Origin: Clostridia bacterium
GTDB lineage: Bacteria; Bacillota; Clostridia; Monoglobales; Monoglobaceae
Assembly: GCA_017546165.1 (NCBI GenBank)
Contig: JAFYXL010000032.1
Location: 1-42,892 of the forward strand
Length of the DNA: 42,892 nucleotides
Reading direction: 5' to 3'
Both the position numbers and the translations under genes were made by a program. Shown piece by piece: positions 8,419 through 16,801 of the stretch. The stretch's first letter is position 1; each line of letters opens with the position of its first letter. The notes under the pieces are model-generated. The model had not been told where the DNA came from, did not search any database, and saw only the letters and a program-made list of their open reading frames with translations.

Positions 8419-9819
8419 TTATTGCCAATAGTCAACTTTGTGAGGGAGGGAGATATCTTTTGCGCGGAATACAGGGTCAAGACCTGCTTTTCGCTGCCTG
8501 TCATAATCATTTAAAGTTCTGATTGCATATTTGCTTAATATCAGTATAACAGGAATATTGATGACAGTCATGGCTCCCATAGTGACGTCTGCGATATTCC
8601 ACAGAAGGTCAGCGCTAAGGCCTGCACCTACAAAAATTACCAATGATGCAATTATACGATAGATAAGCATAAATCTTTTACTTGGTTCACGCTTCATTAT
8701 AAAGCAAAAGGCGTTGTCAACATAATACAGGTTGCCAAGCAGTGTTGTAAATGCAAAGAGTATCATTGCTGCAGTGATAAAAACAGGACCAAAACTGCCA
8801 AGAGTATTGCTGAGTGCTGCCTGAACATAGGGAGCACCTGATAATTCCTTGGTTGGTTCGACACCTGATGCCATACACATAAATGCTGTCGCACTGCAAA
8901 CGAGAAGGGTATCAATAAATACTGATAAAACCTGGACAAGACCTTGTTTTACAGGGTGAGTAACTTCAGCAGAAGCAGATGCATTCGGGGCAGAACCCAC
9001 ACCGGCTTCGTTTGAGAAAAGACCCCGCTTTATACCGTACATAACGCAAGAGCCGCTAAAGCCGCCGAAAATGGCAGTTGCATCAAATGCTTCTGTGAAA
9101 ACCCTGGATATAATCCCGGGGAGACTTGATATATTCATAATTACTATTCCAATTGATACAAGTATGTAAATTACGCCCATAATTGGAACAAGAAAGCTGG
9201 TGACTTTCAGTATGCGTCGGCCCCCGCCGATGAGACAGTAACCTACCAGTGCTGCAACTATAAAGCCGATAACCCAGGGTGTTGTGTTGGCACTGTAGAA
9301 GTTATAAGCCGAAAAAGTGGATTGCAGGTTATAAGATGCCAGCATATTAAAACCAATGGCATATGTGATGATTAAAAGGACAGAAAAAACAATAGCCAGG
9401 GGGCTGCTGCCAAGTGCAGCTTCGATGTAGTAAGCAGGACCGCCGTAACTTGAGGATTTGCCACGTTTTTTATAGATTTGAGAAAGAGTACTTTCGATAA
9501 AAGCGGTTGCTCCGCCAATGATAGCGATTAACCACATCCAAAAGACAGAGCCAAATCCACCAAGGCAAAGTGCGGTTGAAACACCAATGATATTACCTGT
9601 TCCAACACGGGAAGCGGTAGATACCATAAGTGCCTGGAAGGAGGATACCCCTTTGTCGTCGCTGGGTTTTTCAGTAACGGACCGTATTTGTTCACCAAGC
9701 AGTCTGAACTGTACAAACTTTGTTTTGATAGTAAAATAAATTCCGCCGATCAACAAAATAATAATGAGTATGTACCCGTAGAGGTAGTTGTTGATGTTGC
9801 TGATAAGGTTTTCAAACAT
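8419..9819 (-). CDS. Alanine/glycine:cation symporter (AGCS family)
   Basis: 466 residues, polytopic (about 10-11 membrane segments). The N-terminal pattern (FxxFRLLGEQIRSVTEKP, ASRVGTGNIIGVSTAL, GGPAYYIEAALGS) and the central RGLFSNEAGVGSAPNASA are signatures of the AGCS family, which imports alanine or glycine with Na+ or H+. Start supported by AAAGGAGA eight bases upstream and by a consensus promoter. Monocistronic. Substrate preference is inferred from the family. Confidence 0.93.
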   Translation of the reverse strand: MFENLISNINNYLYGYILIIILLIGGIYFTIKTKFVQFRLLGEQIRSVTEKPSDDKGVSSFQALMVSTASRVGTGNIIGVSTALCLGGFGSVFWMWLIAIIGGATAFIESTLSQIYKKRGKSSSYGGPAYYIEAALGSSPLAIVFSVLLIITYAIGFNMLASYNLQSTFSAYNFYSANTTPWVIGFIVAALVGYCLIGGGRRILKVTSFLVPIMGVIYILVSIGIVIMNISSLPGIISRVFTEAFDATAIFGGFSGSCVMYGIKRGLFSNEAGVGSAPNASASAEVTHPVKQGLVQVLSVFIDTLLVCSATAFMCMASGVEPTKELSGAPYVQAALSNTLGSFGPVFITAAMILFAFTTLLGNLYYVDNAFCFIMKREPSKRFMLIYRIIASLVIFVGAGLSADLLWNIADVTMGAMTVINIPVILILSKYAIRTLNDYDRQRKAGLDPVFRAKDISLPHKVDYWQ

Positions 9820-9856
9820 TAAGAAATTCTCCTTTTATATATAAATCATAGATGAT

Positions 9857-9885
9857 ATTGTATCAAATAAATGCTGTATTGTCAA
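9857..9885 (-). promoter_or_regulatory. Promoter of the AGCS gene
   Basis: Minus strand TTGACA (9885-9880), 17-base spacer, TACAAT (9862-9857). Confidence 0.85.
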
Positions 9886-9924
9886 ATTAAAAGTTATTTT
9901 GGAGATGGAAGAAGAAAGGCATAC

Positions 9925-9962
9925 AAAAAGGACAATCTGCCTTGTGGCAAATTGTCCTTTTG
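9925..9962 (-). terminator. Terminator of tRNA-Arg
   Basis: Stem AAAAGGACAAT/ATTGTCCTTTT with inner TGCC/GGCA; on the minus strand it follows the tRNA CCA within a few bases and ends in T5. Confidence 0.85.
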
Positions 9963-9965
9963 CTT

Positions 9966-10040
9966 TGGCACCCACAGTAGGAATCGAACCTACAACTAGC
10001 CCTTAGGAGGGGCTTGTTATATCCATTTAACTATGTAGGC
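9966..10040 (-). tRNA. tRNA-Arg (anticodon CCT)
   Basis: On the minus strand acceptor GCCTACA pairs with TGTGGGT (with two G-T pairs), followed by G and encoded CCA. The anticodon stem AGCCC/GGGCT encloses CTCCTAA, giving CCT for codon AGG. The T-arm GTAGG-TTCGATT-CCTAC is intact. Confidence 0.93.
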
Positions 10041-10061
10041 GGATGGATTTTCACAAGGAAG

Positions 10062-10090
10062 AGTATAGCACAAAAAAAGTGTTTGTGCAA
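10062..10090 (-). promoter_or_regulatory. Promoter of tRNA-Arg
   Basis: Minus strand TTGCAC (10090-10085), 17-base spacer, TATACT (10067-10062), 22 bases before the tRNA. It sits just after the hemW stop codon. Confidence 0.8.
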
Positions 10091-10108
10091 GTGTTTTAAG
10101 AAATGTTT

Positions 10109-11224
10109 CTACACAAAGTCGGCAAGAATAATGTTGCTGACAAAAAAGCCTTTGTCAGATAATCTGAGATGGTTATTTTTGTGAACCATAAATCCCAAAT
10201 TGTAATACTTTTTGATTTGAGGGCCAAAGACTTCGTTTATACTTTTTCCAAATCTTATTTCAAATTCGGACAAGGAAATACCTTTTGTGCATCTAAGTCC
10301 CAGAAATACAAATTCACTCATTTTTTCAAAGTCAGATATCTCTGTTGTTTCGGATATTGCAAAACCGGATTTAGACACAGAGGATATATAATCGGCTAGA
10401 GCGGAGTAGTTTGAAAATCTCTTTCCTTTTAAACAGGAATATGCTCCTGCACCTATCCCCAGGAAGTCATCACAGTGCCAATACTTGAGGTTGTGCCGGG
10501 ATTCACATCCCGGTTTTGCAAAGTTTGATATTTCATATCTGTTGTAGCCTGAATTTTCAAGTATCTCCACGGATTTTTCATACATATCCGCAAAGAGGTC
10601 ATCATCAGGCAAATTGAGACTCATATTTGAAAAAGGGGTTCCTTCCTCAATTTTCAGGGCATAGGTTGAAATATGCTCAGGGTCAAACCCCATAGCTTTT
10701 TCAAGAGAATATTCCCAGTCGTTCATTGTCATATCGGGAAGACCATACATAAGGTCAAGGGAGATGTTGTCAAAGCCTGCATCCCGTGCAGAAAAGAAAC
10801 ATTTTTTAAATTCTTCAAAGGTATGGATTCTGCCCAAACGCTTAAGCATCTTATCGTCAGCAGATTGAAGGCCCATACTAAGTCGGCTCACCCCAATGTC
10901 TTTAAGTGTTTTAAAGCCTGTGAAATCAATAGTTCCGGGGTTACACTCAACTGTTACTTCGGTATTTTTTGCAAGATCAAATATCAGGCGGAACCTTTCA
11001 ATAGTTTTTGCCAAAAGGTCAGCTTTTACATATGAAGGAGTACCGCCACCAAAGTACAAGGTATCAAAAACCATTTCGTTTTCACGCTTTGCAAAGGCTT
11101 CTGCTTCCTTAAGAAGTGCAGAAAAATACGGGGGAATATGTTCATCACAGTTTGCAAATGAATTAAAGTCGCAATAATGGCATTTACTTTTGCAAAATGG
11201 TATATGAACATAAAGCCCCGTCAT
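10109..11224 (-). CDS. hemW: HemW, radical SAM heme chaperone (coproporphyrinogen-oxidase-like)
   Basis: 371 residues. The radical SAM cluster motif is at C11-x3-C15-x2-C18 followed by DF, and GGGTPS is the SAM-binding loop. HNLKYW matches the HNxxYW motif that separates HemW from true coproporphyrinogen dehydrogenase HemN. HemW binds heme and is thought to deliver it to respiratory proteins; many databases still call it HemN. It follows lepA by 84 bases, the usual order lepA-hemW in Firmicutes. hrcA, which often comes next, is absent: a tRNA-Arg unit follows instead. Confidence 0.93.
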   Translation of the reverse strand: MTGLYVHIPFCKSKCHYCDFNSFANCDEHIPPYFSALLKEAEAFAKRENEMVFDTLYFGGGTPSYVKADLLAKTIERFRLIFDLAKNTEVTVECNPGTIDFTGFKTLKDIGVSRLSMGLQSADDKMLKRLGRIHTFEEFKKCFFSARDAGFDNISLDLMYGLPDMTMNDWEYSLEKAMGFDPEHISTYALKIEEGTPFSNMSLNLPDDDLFADMYEKSVEILENSGYNRYEISNFAKPGCESRHNLKYWHCDDFLGIGAGAYSCLKGKRFSNYSALADYISSVSKSGFAISETTEISDFEKMSEFVFLGLRCTKGISLSEFEIRFGKSINEVFGPQIKKYYNLGFMVHKNNHLRLSDKGFFVSNIILADFV

Positions 11225-11308
11225 AATTTATTCTCCCTTAAAGTTTCTTTTATATACTCTTATATATGTTTTAGGTATATTTTGAAACAGTGTGAAATTT
11301 ATATTATT

Positions 11309-13114
11309 CTAGTCAAGTTTAAGAACAGACATAAATGCTTCCTGCGGCACTTCCACAGAACCAACCTGACGCATACGTTTTTTGCCCTCTTTCTGCTTTT
11401 CAAGCAGCTTTTTCTTACGTGTAATATCACCGCCATAACACTTGGCAAGGACGTCTTTTCGCATTGCACGGACAGTTTCACGTGCAATGATTTTACTCCC
11501 GATTGCCGCCTGAATAGGAATCTCAAAAAGTTGTCTTGGAATTGATTCCTTTAACTTTTCAGCAATCTTTCTGCCACGGGTGTAGGCGTTTTCCTTGTGA
11601 ACGATGAATGACAGAGCATCCACCATCTCACCGTTCAAAAGCATATCAAGCTTTACAAGCTCGGATTTCTGATAATTCTTTAGCTCATAGTCAAAGGAAG
11701 CATAGCCACGTGTTCTTGATTTGAGAGCGTCAAAAAAGTCATAGATTATCTCGTTAAGAGGAAGCTCATAATTGAGAGTTACACGGTTTGCATCAAGATA
11801 AGTCATATCGATGTAATTGCCGCGACGTTCCTGACAAAGTTCCATAATGCTGCCCACAAATTCCTTTGGCGTCATAATGGCTGCCGCAACAACAGGCTCC
11901 AACATATGGTCGATTTCCTGCGGTTCGGGAAGGTTGGTTGGGTTTGAAATCCTCAACTCTTCGCCGTCGGTTTTGACAACGATGTATTCAACTGATGGAG
12001 CGGTGGTGACCAAATCGAGATTATACTCGCGCTCAAGTCGTTCCTGAATGATTTCCATATGAAGAAGTCCAAGAAAGCCACAACGAAAACCAAAACCAAG
12101 TGCTACGGAGTTCTCTGCCTCAAATTGGAGAGCCGCGTCATTGAGCTGAAGTTTTTCAAGTGCATCGCGCAGGTCGTTGTATCGCGCGCCGTCAGCGGGA
12201 TAAACGCCGGAGTAAACCATAGGTTTAACCTCTTTGTAACCAGGGAGAGGTGCGTCTGCACCTTTATCAACGGTAGTGATGGTATCACCCACGCGAACTT
12301 CACGGACGTTTTTGATACTGGCTGCAATAAAGCCAACTTCGCCGGCTTTGATTTCTTTTGAAGGGAGCATACCAAGAGGGTTAAGATAACCAACCTCCAC
12401 CACGTCAAAGGTACTTCCTGTTGCCATCATTTTGATTGTTTCGCCTGCGCGGATAGAACCGTCCACAACACGGACATATGCAATAACACCTTTGTAGCTG
12501 TCATAATATGAATCAAATATCAAGGCTTTAAGGGGAGCAGACTCATCTCCGGTTGGTGCGGGAACTGCTTCTACAATGCGTTCGAGAACAGCCTCGATAT
12601 TTATGCCGTTTTTTGCAGAAATCTGAGGTGCGGTATCTGCCTCAATACCAATGACATCTTCAATCTCTTGCTTTACAACATCGGGCTGTGCACTGGGAAG
12701 GTCAATCTTGTTGATTACAGGCACAAGCTCCAAATCGTGTTCCAAAGCGAGATAGGTATTTGCAAGGGTTTGGGCCTCGATACCTTGTGCTGCATCTACA
12801 ATCAGGACAGCGCCCTCACAAGCCGCCAAACTTCGCGAAACCTCGTAGTTGAAGTCCACGTGACCGGGTGTGTCGATTAAGTTAAGCACATAGTTCTGAC
12901 CATCTTTAGCTTTATAAAGCAATCTTACAGCGCGGGCTTTAATTGTGATACCACGTTCGCGTTCCAAGTCCATATTATCAAGGATTTGCGCTTGCATCTC
13001 ACGGCTGGTAAGAGCGCCTGTCTTTTCAAGCAGACGGTCTGCCAATGTGGACTTACCGTGGTCTATATGTGCAATAATTGAAAAATTGCGTATATTGTTT
13101 TGATAATCGTTCAT
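11309..13114 (-). CDS. lepA: Elongation factor 4 (LepA), ribosome-associated GTPase
   Basis: 601 residues, the normal length. GTPase motifs: [13 protein letters not shown] (G1), DTPGH (G3), NKIDLP (G4). The LepA-specific C-terminus is complete, ending [21 protein letters not shown], and [20 protein letters not shown] is present. LepA acts on the ribosome during initiation or elongation. RBS GGAAGGAA lies seven bases before the ATG. Probably co-transcribed from the galE promoter, with a 35-base gap to galE. Confidence 0.97.
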   Translation of the reverse strand: MNDYQNNIRNFSIIAHIDHGKSTLADRLLEKTGALTSREMQAQILDNMDLERERGITIKARAVRLLYKAKDGQNYVLNLIDTPGHVDFNYEVSRSLAACEGAVLIVDAAQGIEAQTLANTYLALEHDLELVPVINKIDLPSAQPDVVKQEIEDVIGIEADTAPQISAKNGINIEAVLERIVEAVPAPTGDESAPLKALIFDSYYDSYKGVIAYVRVVDGSIRAGETIKMMATGSTFDVVEVGYLNPLGMLPSKEIKAGEVGFIAASIKNVREVRVGDTITTVDKGADAPLPGYKEVKPMVYSGVYPADGARYNDLRDALEKLQLNDAALQFEAENSVALGFGFRCGFLGLLHMEIIQERLEREYNLDLVTTAPSVEYIVVKTDGEELRISNPTNLPEPQEIDHMLEPVVAAAIMTPKEFVGSIMELCQERRGNYIDMTYLDANRVTLNYELPLNEIIYDFFDALKSRTRGYASFDYELKNYQKSELVKLDMLLNGEMVDALSFIVHKENAYTRGRKIAEKLKESIPRQLFEIPIQAAIGSKIIARETVRAMRKDVLAKCYGGDITRKKKLLEKQKEGKKRMRQVGSVEVPQEAFMSVLKLD

Positions 13115-13149
13115 TAAAAAATTCCTTCCAAATCGAATAACCTTTATGT

Positions 13150-14160
13150 TTATTTATAACCGTTGGGATTTTGTTGTTGCCATCTCCAACCATCGGCACA
13201 CATATCATCAAGAGTCTTCTTTGCAACAAAGCCGATTTCTTCCTTTGCCTTTTGGGGGTCTGCATAGCAAGTGTCAATATCTCCAGGACGTCTGTCCTCA
13301 AGTTTGTAAGGCAAATCTTTTCCGCAAGCTTTGCTGAATGCTTTGATCATATCAAGTACGCTGTAGCCTGTGCCTGTTCCCAGATTATAGGTAACAACAC
13401 CTGATTTTTGAAAAACTTTTTCAAGGGCGCAAAGGTGACCATCTGCAAGGTCCACTACGTGGATATAATCACGCACGCCTGTGCCGTCGGGCGTATCATA
13501 GTCACTTCCAAAAACGTGAATATAATCACGTTTGCCTACAGCAACCTGTGCAATATATGGCATAAGATTGTTGGGGATACCCTGAGGATCTTCGCCGATA
13601 AGGCCGCTTTCGTGTGCGCCTACAGGATTAAAGTATCTGAGCAGGGCAATGTCCCAATCAGGATCTGCTACGGCAAGGTCTCTCAAAATTTCTTCAATCA
13701 TAAGCTTGGTCCTGCCATATGGGTTTGTGCAAGAAAGGGGGAAGTCTTCGCTGATAGGGACTGAATGTGGTTTTCCGTAAACGGTTGCAGAAGAACTGAA
13801 TACAAGCCTTTTGCAATTAAATTCAGACATAAGTTCGCATAAGTTTATTGTGCTGTATAGGTTGTTGTGGTAGTATGAAAGTGGCATACTTACCGATTCA
13901 CCAACGGCCTTAAGCCCTGCGAAGTGTATAGCTGCATCAAATTTATTCTCCTCAAAAACAGTGCGCAAAGCGCTTTTGTCAACCATATCTATTTTGTAAA
14001 ACTTAATAGTTTTTTCTGTGATTTTTTCAACTCTTTTTAAAGCTTCTGCCGAGCTGTTGCAAAGGTTATCAACTACTACTACGTCATAGCCTGCGTCAAG
14101 AAGCTGAACACAAGTGTGACTGCCGATATAACCTGCGCCACCTGTAACTAAAATATTCAT
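13150..14160 (-). CDS. galE: UDP-glucose 4-epimerase
   Basis: 336 residues, a short-chain dehydrogenase-type epimerase that interconverts UDP-glucose and UDP-galactose in the cytoplasm using NAD. The NAD loop [10 protein letters not shown] is at the N-terminus; SSSATVYG and YGRTK carry the catalytic Ser/Tyr/Lys. [16 protein letters not shown] and [14 protein letters not shown] are typical of GalE. First gene of a likely galE-lepA-hemW transcript; the association looks positional rather than functional. Its RBS (TTGGAG) is weak. Confidence 0.95.
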   Translation of the reverse strand: MNILVTGGAGYIGSHTCVQLLDAGYDVVVVDNLCNSSAEALKRVEKITEKTIKFYKIDMVDKSALRTVFEENKFDAAIHFAGLKAVGESVSMPLSYYHNNLYSTINLCELMSEFNCKRLVFSSSATVYGKPHSVPISEDFPLSCTNPYGRTKLMIEEILRDLAVADPDWDIALLRYFNPVGAHESGLIGEDPQGIPNNLMPYIAQVAVGKRDYIHVFGSDYDTPDGTGVRDYIHVVDLADGHLCALEKVFQKSGVVTYNLGTGTGYSVLDMIKAFSKACGKDLPYKLEDRRPGDIDTCYADPQKAKEEIGFVAKKTLDDMCADGWRWQQQNPNGYK

Positions 14161-14198
14161 AAATGTTACAACTCCAATCTAAATTTGAATTAATCTTT

Positions 14199-14227
14199 AT
14201 TTTACCATAAATTCGCCATATTTTCAA
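14199..14227 (-). promoter_or_regulatory. Promoter of galE(-lepA-hemW)
   Basis: Minus strand TTGAAA (14227-14222), 17-base spacer, TAAAAT (14204-14199). Confidence 0.75.
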
Positions 14228-14297
14228 GTAGTTTTATTTCTTTTAATAGGGTTCTCAAATATTTTAAAAGGAAATCTTAAAAATTTTGGAATTTCTA

Positions 14298-14326
14298 TTG
14301 ACAAGCATTAAAAATTGTGATATTAT
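14298..14326 (+). promoter_or_regulatory. Promoter of the tRNA-Met/tRNA-Glu pair
   Basis: TTGACA (14298-14303), 17-base spacer, TATTAT (14321-14326), 11 bases upstream of the first tRNA. Confidence 0.88.
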
Positions 14327-14337
14327 AGACGAGCTGT

Positions 14338-14414
14338 GGCGGTATAGCTCAGTTGGCTAGAGCATACGGTTCATACCCGTAGTGTCACTAGTTCGAATCT
14401 AGTTACCGCTACCA
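14338..14414 (+). tRNA. tRNA-Met, elongator (anticodon CAT)
   Basis: Acceptor GGCGGTA/TACCGCT, A, CCA (14412-14414). The anticodon stem TACGG/CCGTA encloses TTCATAC. G1-T72 and the loop context fit elongator Met rather than the initiator (no GGGCTCATAACCC stem-loop). A lysidine-modified Ile tRNA is the alternative for any CAT anticodon but fits less well. Confidence 0.88.
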
Positions 14415-14419
14415 AACGA

Positions 14420-14443
14420 AACCCGCGAAGAAATTCGCGGGTT
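14420..14443 (+). other. GC-rich hairpin between tRNA-Met and tRNA-Glu
   Basis: AAACCCGCGAA pairs with TTCGCGGGTTT but is followed by ATAT rather than a T-run, then by the next tRNA. It is probably a partial terminator or processing signal in a two-tRNA transcript. Confidence 0.6.
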
Positions 14444-14448
14444 TATAT

Positions 14449-14523
14449 GGCTCCTTGGTCAAGTGGTTAAGACTCCGCCCTCTCACGGCGGCTACAGGGG
14501 TTCGAATCCCCTAGGAGTCACCA
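14449..14523 (+). tRNA. tRNA-Glu (anticodon CTC)
   Basis: Acceptor GGCTCCT/AGGAGTC, discriminator A, CCA (14521-14523). Anticodon stem CCGCC/GGCGG with loop CTCTCAC gives CTC for codon GAG. No promoter of its own in the 34-base spacer. Confidence 0.93.
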
Positions 14524-14564
14524 AAAAAGAACCGTAATTTTGATACAAAATTACGGTTCTTTTT
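14524..14564 (+). terminator. Terminator of the tRNA-Met/Glu unit
   Basis: Perfect 14-base stem (14528-14541 with 14547-14560), loop of five, A-run before and T-run after. Confidence 0.9.
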
Positions 14565-14605
14565 CTTTATCTAAAACCTTAGTAATAAAGGGATTTATAA
14601 AAAAA

Positions 14606-14692
14606 GAAAAGGTTTTTAGTGGACTATAATAATAGGTTAAAACACAGATTTCTAATCTGTGTTCTGTCGCACAATTCACTAAAAAGCTTTTC
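14606..14692. repeat. Nested inverted repeat, possible small mobile or RNA element
   Basis: Outer arms 14606-14621 and 14677-14692 pair at 15 of 16 positions (GAAAAG, one mismatch, TTTTTAGTG). Inside lies a perfect 10-base hairpin (14641-14650 with 14654-14663). No ORF. Only one copy seen in this window. Confidence 0.6.
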
Positions 14693-14698
14693 TAAACA

Positions 14699-14745
14699 AA
14701 AATGCACCGAGAAAAGTTTCGTAGTGAAACGAGCGGTGCATTTTG
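14699..14745 (-). terminator. Terminator of the AbrB/glycosyltransferase operon
   Basis: AAAATGCACCG/CGGTGCATTTT (14699-14709 with 14734-14744) with inner GTTTC/GAAAC; T-run on the minus strand, 33 bases after the stop. Confidence 0.85.
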
Positions 14746-14777
14746 TTCGCTGTTAAGATAAATTGGAATTCAATGGG

Positions 14778-15956
14778 CTAATTACTTTCACAAACCTGTA
14801 TAATTTTGTCTGCAGCGCCTTTTGCACCTGAACTGTTCTTAAAGCCCTCAGCAATTTTCTTGGCATTTTGCTTATAGGTGTCAACACTTAATATTTTATT
14901 TATTGCACTCAAAACGGATGCCCCGTCCGATTTATCAAGTTTTATTCCTGCACCAAGCTGCGAAACTCGCTCGGCAACACCTTTTTGCTCTGATGTTTGT
15001 GGTAGCATAACGAGTGGAACTTCAAAATATAAACTTTCATTGACACTGTTCATTCCGCAGTGTGATACAAACACATCAGCTTTTTCCAAAACGGAAATTT
15101 GGTCAACATGTGAATAAATTGATATGTTTTCCGGTAGCTCTCCAAAATCCTCGATAGCTACCAAATTACCAACTGACATAATTACCTGATAATCTGTATT
15201 TGCTAAAGCAGATATACAAGCTTTGTAAAAAGTCATCATATCATTATTTACAGTTCCCATAGAGATATAAATCAGTTTATCTTTTCTTTTCTCAACCTTT
15301 TCGCTTGCAGGGCGAATTGAAGGTCCTACAAATGCGTACTTTACCGAAAATGTCTCTGAACAAGGTTGAAACTCAGGAGATGTATAGACAATAGTATGTG
15401 TGTTATCGTCATTGCCGATAATATCAAGAATACTATTTACGGGATATCCCTTATCCTTTAGTCTTTTGACTTGTTTGGATGTCTTTGGCATAGCGAAAAG
15501 CATCTTTAACAAATCTCCAAGACCTTGTTTCATAATCTTTGCTGAATGCTGATTAAATGCAAAAGTTGTTGTTGATGAAACAAAAGGAATACCAAGCTTT
15601 AGTGCAACTGCTTTTCCCCATAATGCCATAGAATCTGCCACAACACAATCAGGCTTAAGCTCTGCCATATCCCTGCAAACCTTGTCATCAAGAGCCAGTG
15701 TGGTATCTACCAATATCTTTGTAGAGAATGCTAAGTCTTTTCCTACACGAGTAGAGTCTTTGGAACTCAAGTTTTGCTGTGTATCATAATCGTCACAGGA
15801 TATAAAGGTTGCACCTGCCGACTCAATTTTTTCACGCATAATGTTATATGAATAATACCAAACCTTGTGCCCACGAGAAACGAGTTCCTTGACAACACCC
15901 AAGGTTGGGTTAGTGTGTCCGTGTGCAGGAATACAAAAGAAAACTATTTTGCTCAT
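14778..15956 (-). CDS. GT1-family glycosyltransferase (macrolide/YjiC-type)
   Basis: 392 residues, GT-B fold of the UDP-glycosyltransferase/MGT family that glycosylates small hydrophobic acceptors. N-terminal acceptor half starts FFCIPAHGHTNP with the usual catalytic-position His; the C-terminal half has the nucleotide-sugar motif SHCGMNSVNESLYFEVPLVMLPQTSEQ split around HCGMNS and PQTSEQ. It is the second gene behind a small AbrB-like regulator: the stop of that gene and this ATG are four bases apart, and the RBS (AGAGGAA) lies in the regulator's last codons, so translation is probably coupled. The acceptor is unknown; macrolide inactivation, flavonoid/toxin modification or glycolipid synthesis are all possible. 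Confidence 0.85.
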   Translation of the reverse strand: MSKIVFFCIPAHGHTNPTLGVVKELVSRGHKVWYYSYNIMREKIESAGATFISCDDYDTQQNLSSKDSTRVGKDLAFSTKILVDTTLALDDKVCRDMAELKPDCVVADSMALWGKAVALKLGIPFVSSTTTFAFNQHSAKIMKQGLGDLLKMLFAMPKTSKQVKRLKDKGYPVNSILDIIGNDDNTHTIVYTSPEFQPCSETFSVKYAFVGPSIRPASEKVEKRKDKLIYISMGTVNNDMMTFYKACISALANTDYQVIMSVGNLVAIEDFGELPENISIYSHVDQISVLEKADVFVSHCGMNSVNESLYFEVPLVMLPQTSEQKGVAERVSQLGAGIKLDKSDGASVLSAINKILSVDTYKQNAKKIAEGFKNSSGAKGAADKIIQVCESN

Positions 15957-15960
15957 ATTT

Positions 15961-16170
15961 TTATTCCTCTATTACAGAAAAAACTTGTTTGATAGTATCT
16001 TGTTGTTTTGCTTTGGGAAGAATTGCAATTCCTCGCTGGGTGTCACCGAGAACCAAAATCTCATCTCCCGGCTGAAAATCGAACATTTCTCTTGCTTCTT
16101 TCGGAATAACAAACTGTCCCTTTTCACCGATTTTTACCATCCATGCATATTTACCTTCGTGTATATTCAT
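15961..16170 (-). CDS. AbrB/SpoVT-type DNA-binding protein
   Basis: 69 residues; residues about 12-58 form a swapped-hairpin AbrB domain (KIGEKGQFVIPKEAREMF, then PGDEILVLGD). Such proteins dimerise and act as transition-state regulators or antitoxins. No toxin gene is adjacent; its partner gene is a glycosyltransferase. A perfect 8+8 inverted repeat over the -10 box of its own promoter (16193-16212) suggests autorepression. RBS GAGGAGATG is close to the ATG. Confidence 0.85.
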   Translation of the reverse strand: MNIHEGKYAWMVKIGEKGQFVIPKEAREMFDFQPGDEILVLGDTQRGIAILPKAKQQDTIKQVFSVIEE

Positions 16171-16192
16171 ATCTACATCTCCTCTGTACGAT

Positions 16193-16232
16193 TAGTATGA
16201 ATAATCATACTATATTTTTATAAAAATGTCAA
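16193..16232 (-). promoter_or_regulatory. Promoter with palindromic operator, AbrB/glycosyltransferase operon
   Basis: Minus strand TTGACA (16232-16227), 17-base spacer, TATGAT (16209-16204). TAGTATGA (16193-16200) and TCATACTA (16205-16212) form a perfect inverted repeat with a four-base centre, covering the -10 box. Confidence 0.85.
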
Positions 16233-16302
16233 TAGGATAAGAAAAGTTCACTGTGAAATAATCTATTGCAATTTGCACCGCAGATTTACTCGTATGAAAA
16301 AT

Positions 16303-16316
16303 GTCCGTTAGTGCCA
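16303..16316 (+). pseudogene. Possible tRNA tail remnant
   Basis: A short stretch ending in GCCA stands directly before a tRNA-type terminator, as after the real tRNA genes here. No cloverleaf can be drawn upstream. Weak on its own. Confidence 0.2.
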
Positions 16317-16352
16317 AAAAAAATACACACTCAGTAGAGTGTGTATTTTTTT
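16316..16352 (+). terminator. Orphan intrinsic terminator
   Basis: Perfect stem ATACACACTC/GAGTGTGTAT (16323-16332 with 16337-16346), A8 before and T6-7 after. No gene ends upstream on the plus strand; it lies behind the divergent operon promoter. Confidence 0.85.
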
Positions 16353-16464
16353 GTGTTTGTGCCGTAGGGACAACACTATTACGAGCAAAGCGGGTACATT
16401 ATTTCAAGTATAGATTAAACATCATTCTGCCTTGGCGGACACGAAATGATGTTGCCTTGCGGCA
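16353..16464. repeat. Multi-hairpin repeat element with CATCATT/AATGATG core
   Basis: CATCATT (16420-16426) pairs with AATGATG (16445-16451) around a GCC/GGC arm, followed by TTGCC/GGCA. The 16-base word ATGTTGCCTTGCGGCA (16449-16464) is identical to 286-301 in the fishbone element. The left end (TTTGTGCC..GGGACAACACTATTA) resembles 30640-30665 and 16774-16800. Confidence 0.6.
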
Positions 16465-16538
16465 CATGAAAAGCATATCTCATATTTTGCAGATGTTTTT
16501 TTGTTGAAAAATTGGGATTAAAATAAAAGCAAAAGGTA

Positions 16539-16567
16539 TTGACAATATTTTTTTATTAGTGTATAAT
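16539..16567 (+). promoter_or_regulatory. Promoter of tRNA-Pro(GGG)
   Basis: TTGACA (16539-16544), 17-base spacer, TATAAT (16562-16567). Confidence 0.9.
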
Positions 16568-16580
16568 GTCATAGTAATTT

Positions 16581-16657
16581 CGGGGTGTGGCTCAGTTTGG
16601 TAGAGTACTTGAATGGGGTTCAAGTGGCCGCTGGTTCGAATCCAGTCACTCCGACCA
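16581..16657 (+). tRNA. tRNA-Pro (anticodon GGG)
   Basis: Acceptor CGGGGTG/CACTCCG (one G-T pair), A, CCA (16655-16657). Anticodon stem CTTGA/TCAAG encloses ATGGGGT, giving GGG for codons CCC/CCT. Same overall layout as the tRNA-Pro at 102-178. Confidence 0.94.
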
Positions 16658-16658
16658 G

Positions 16659-16697
16659 AAAAAAGACATTTTTCATTTTTGAAAAATGTCTTTTTTT
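16659..16697 (+). terminator. Terminator of tRNA-Pro(GGG)
   Basis: Perfect 16-base A/T-rich stem (16659-16674 with 16681-16696), ending in T7; starts immediately after CCA. Confidence 0.88.
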
Positions 16698-16734
16698 AGC
16701 TAAAATTAAAATATCTTGATAGTTCTGATGCCCA

Positions 16735-16770
16735 AAAAACAAAAGCACCCTTATGGGTGCTTTTGTTTTT
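16735..16770 (-). terminator. Terminator of the OFA-type MFS gene
   Basis: Perfect 16-base stem, AAAAACAAAAGCACCC with its complement (16735-16750 with 16755-16770), loop TTAT. Lies 31 bases after the minus-strand stop at 16802. Confidence 0.88.
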
Positions 16771-16773
16771 TGC

Positions 16774-16800
16774 TTGTGTCTTTGCGGACACAACAACATT
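16774..16800. repeat. Short copy of the TTGTGTC..GACACAA repeat
   Basis: TTGTGTC (16774-16780) and GACACAA (16787-16793) form a hairpin followed by CAACATTATTA. The same arrangement behind a terminator is seen near 16353 and 30640. Confidence 0.5.
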
Positions 16801-16801
16801 A

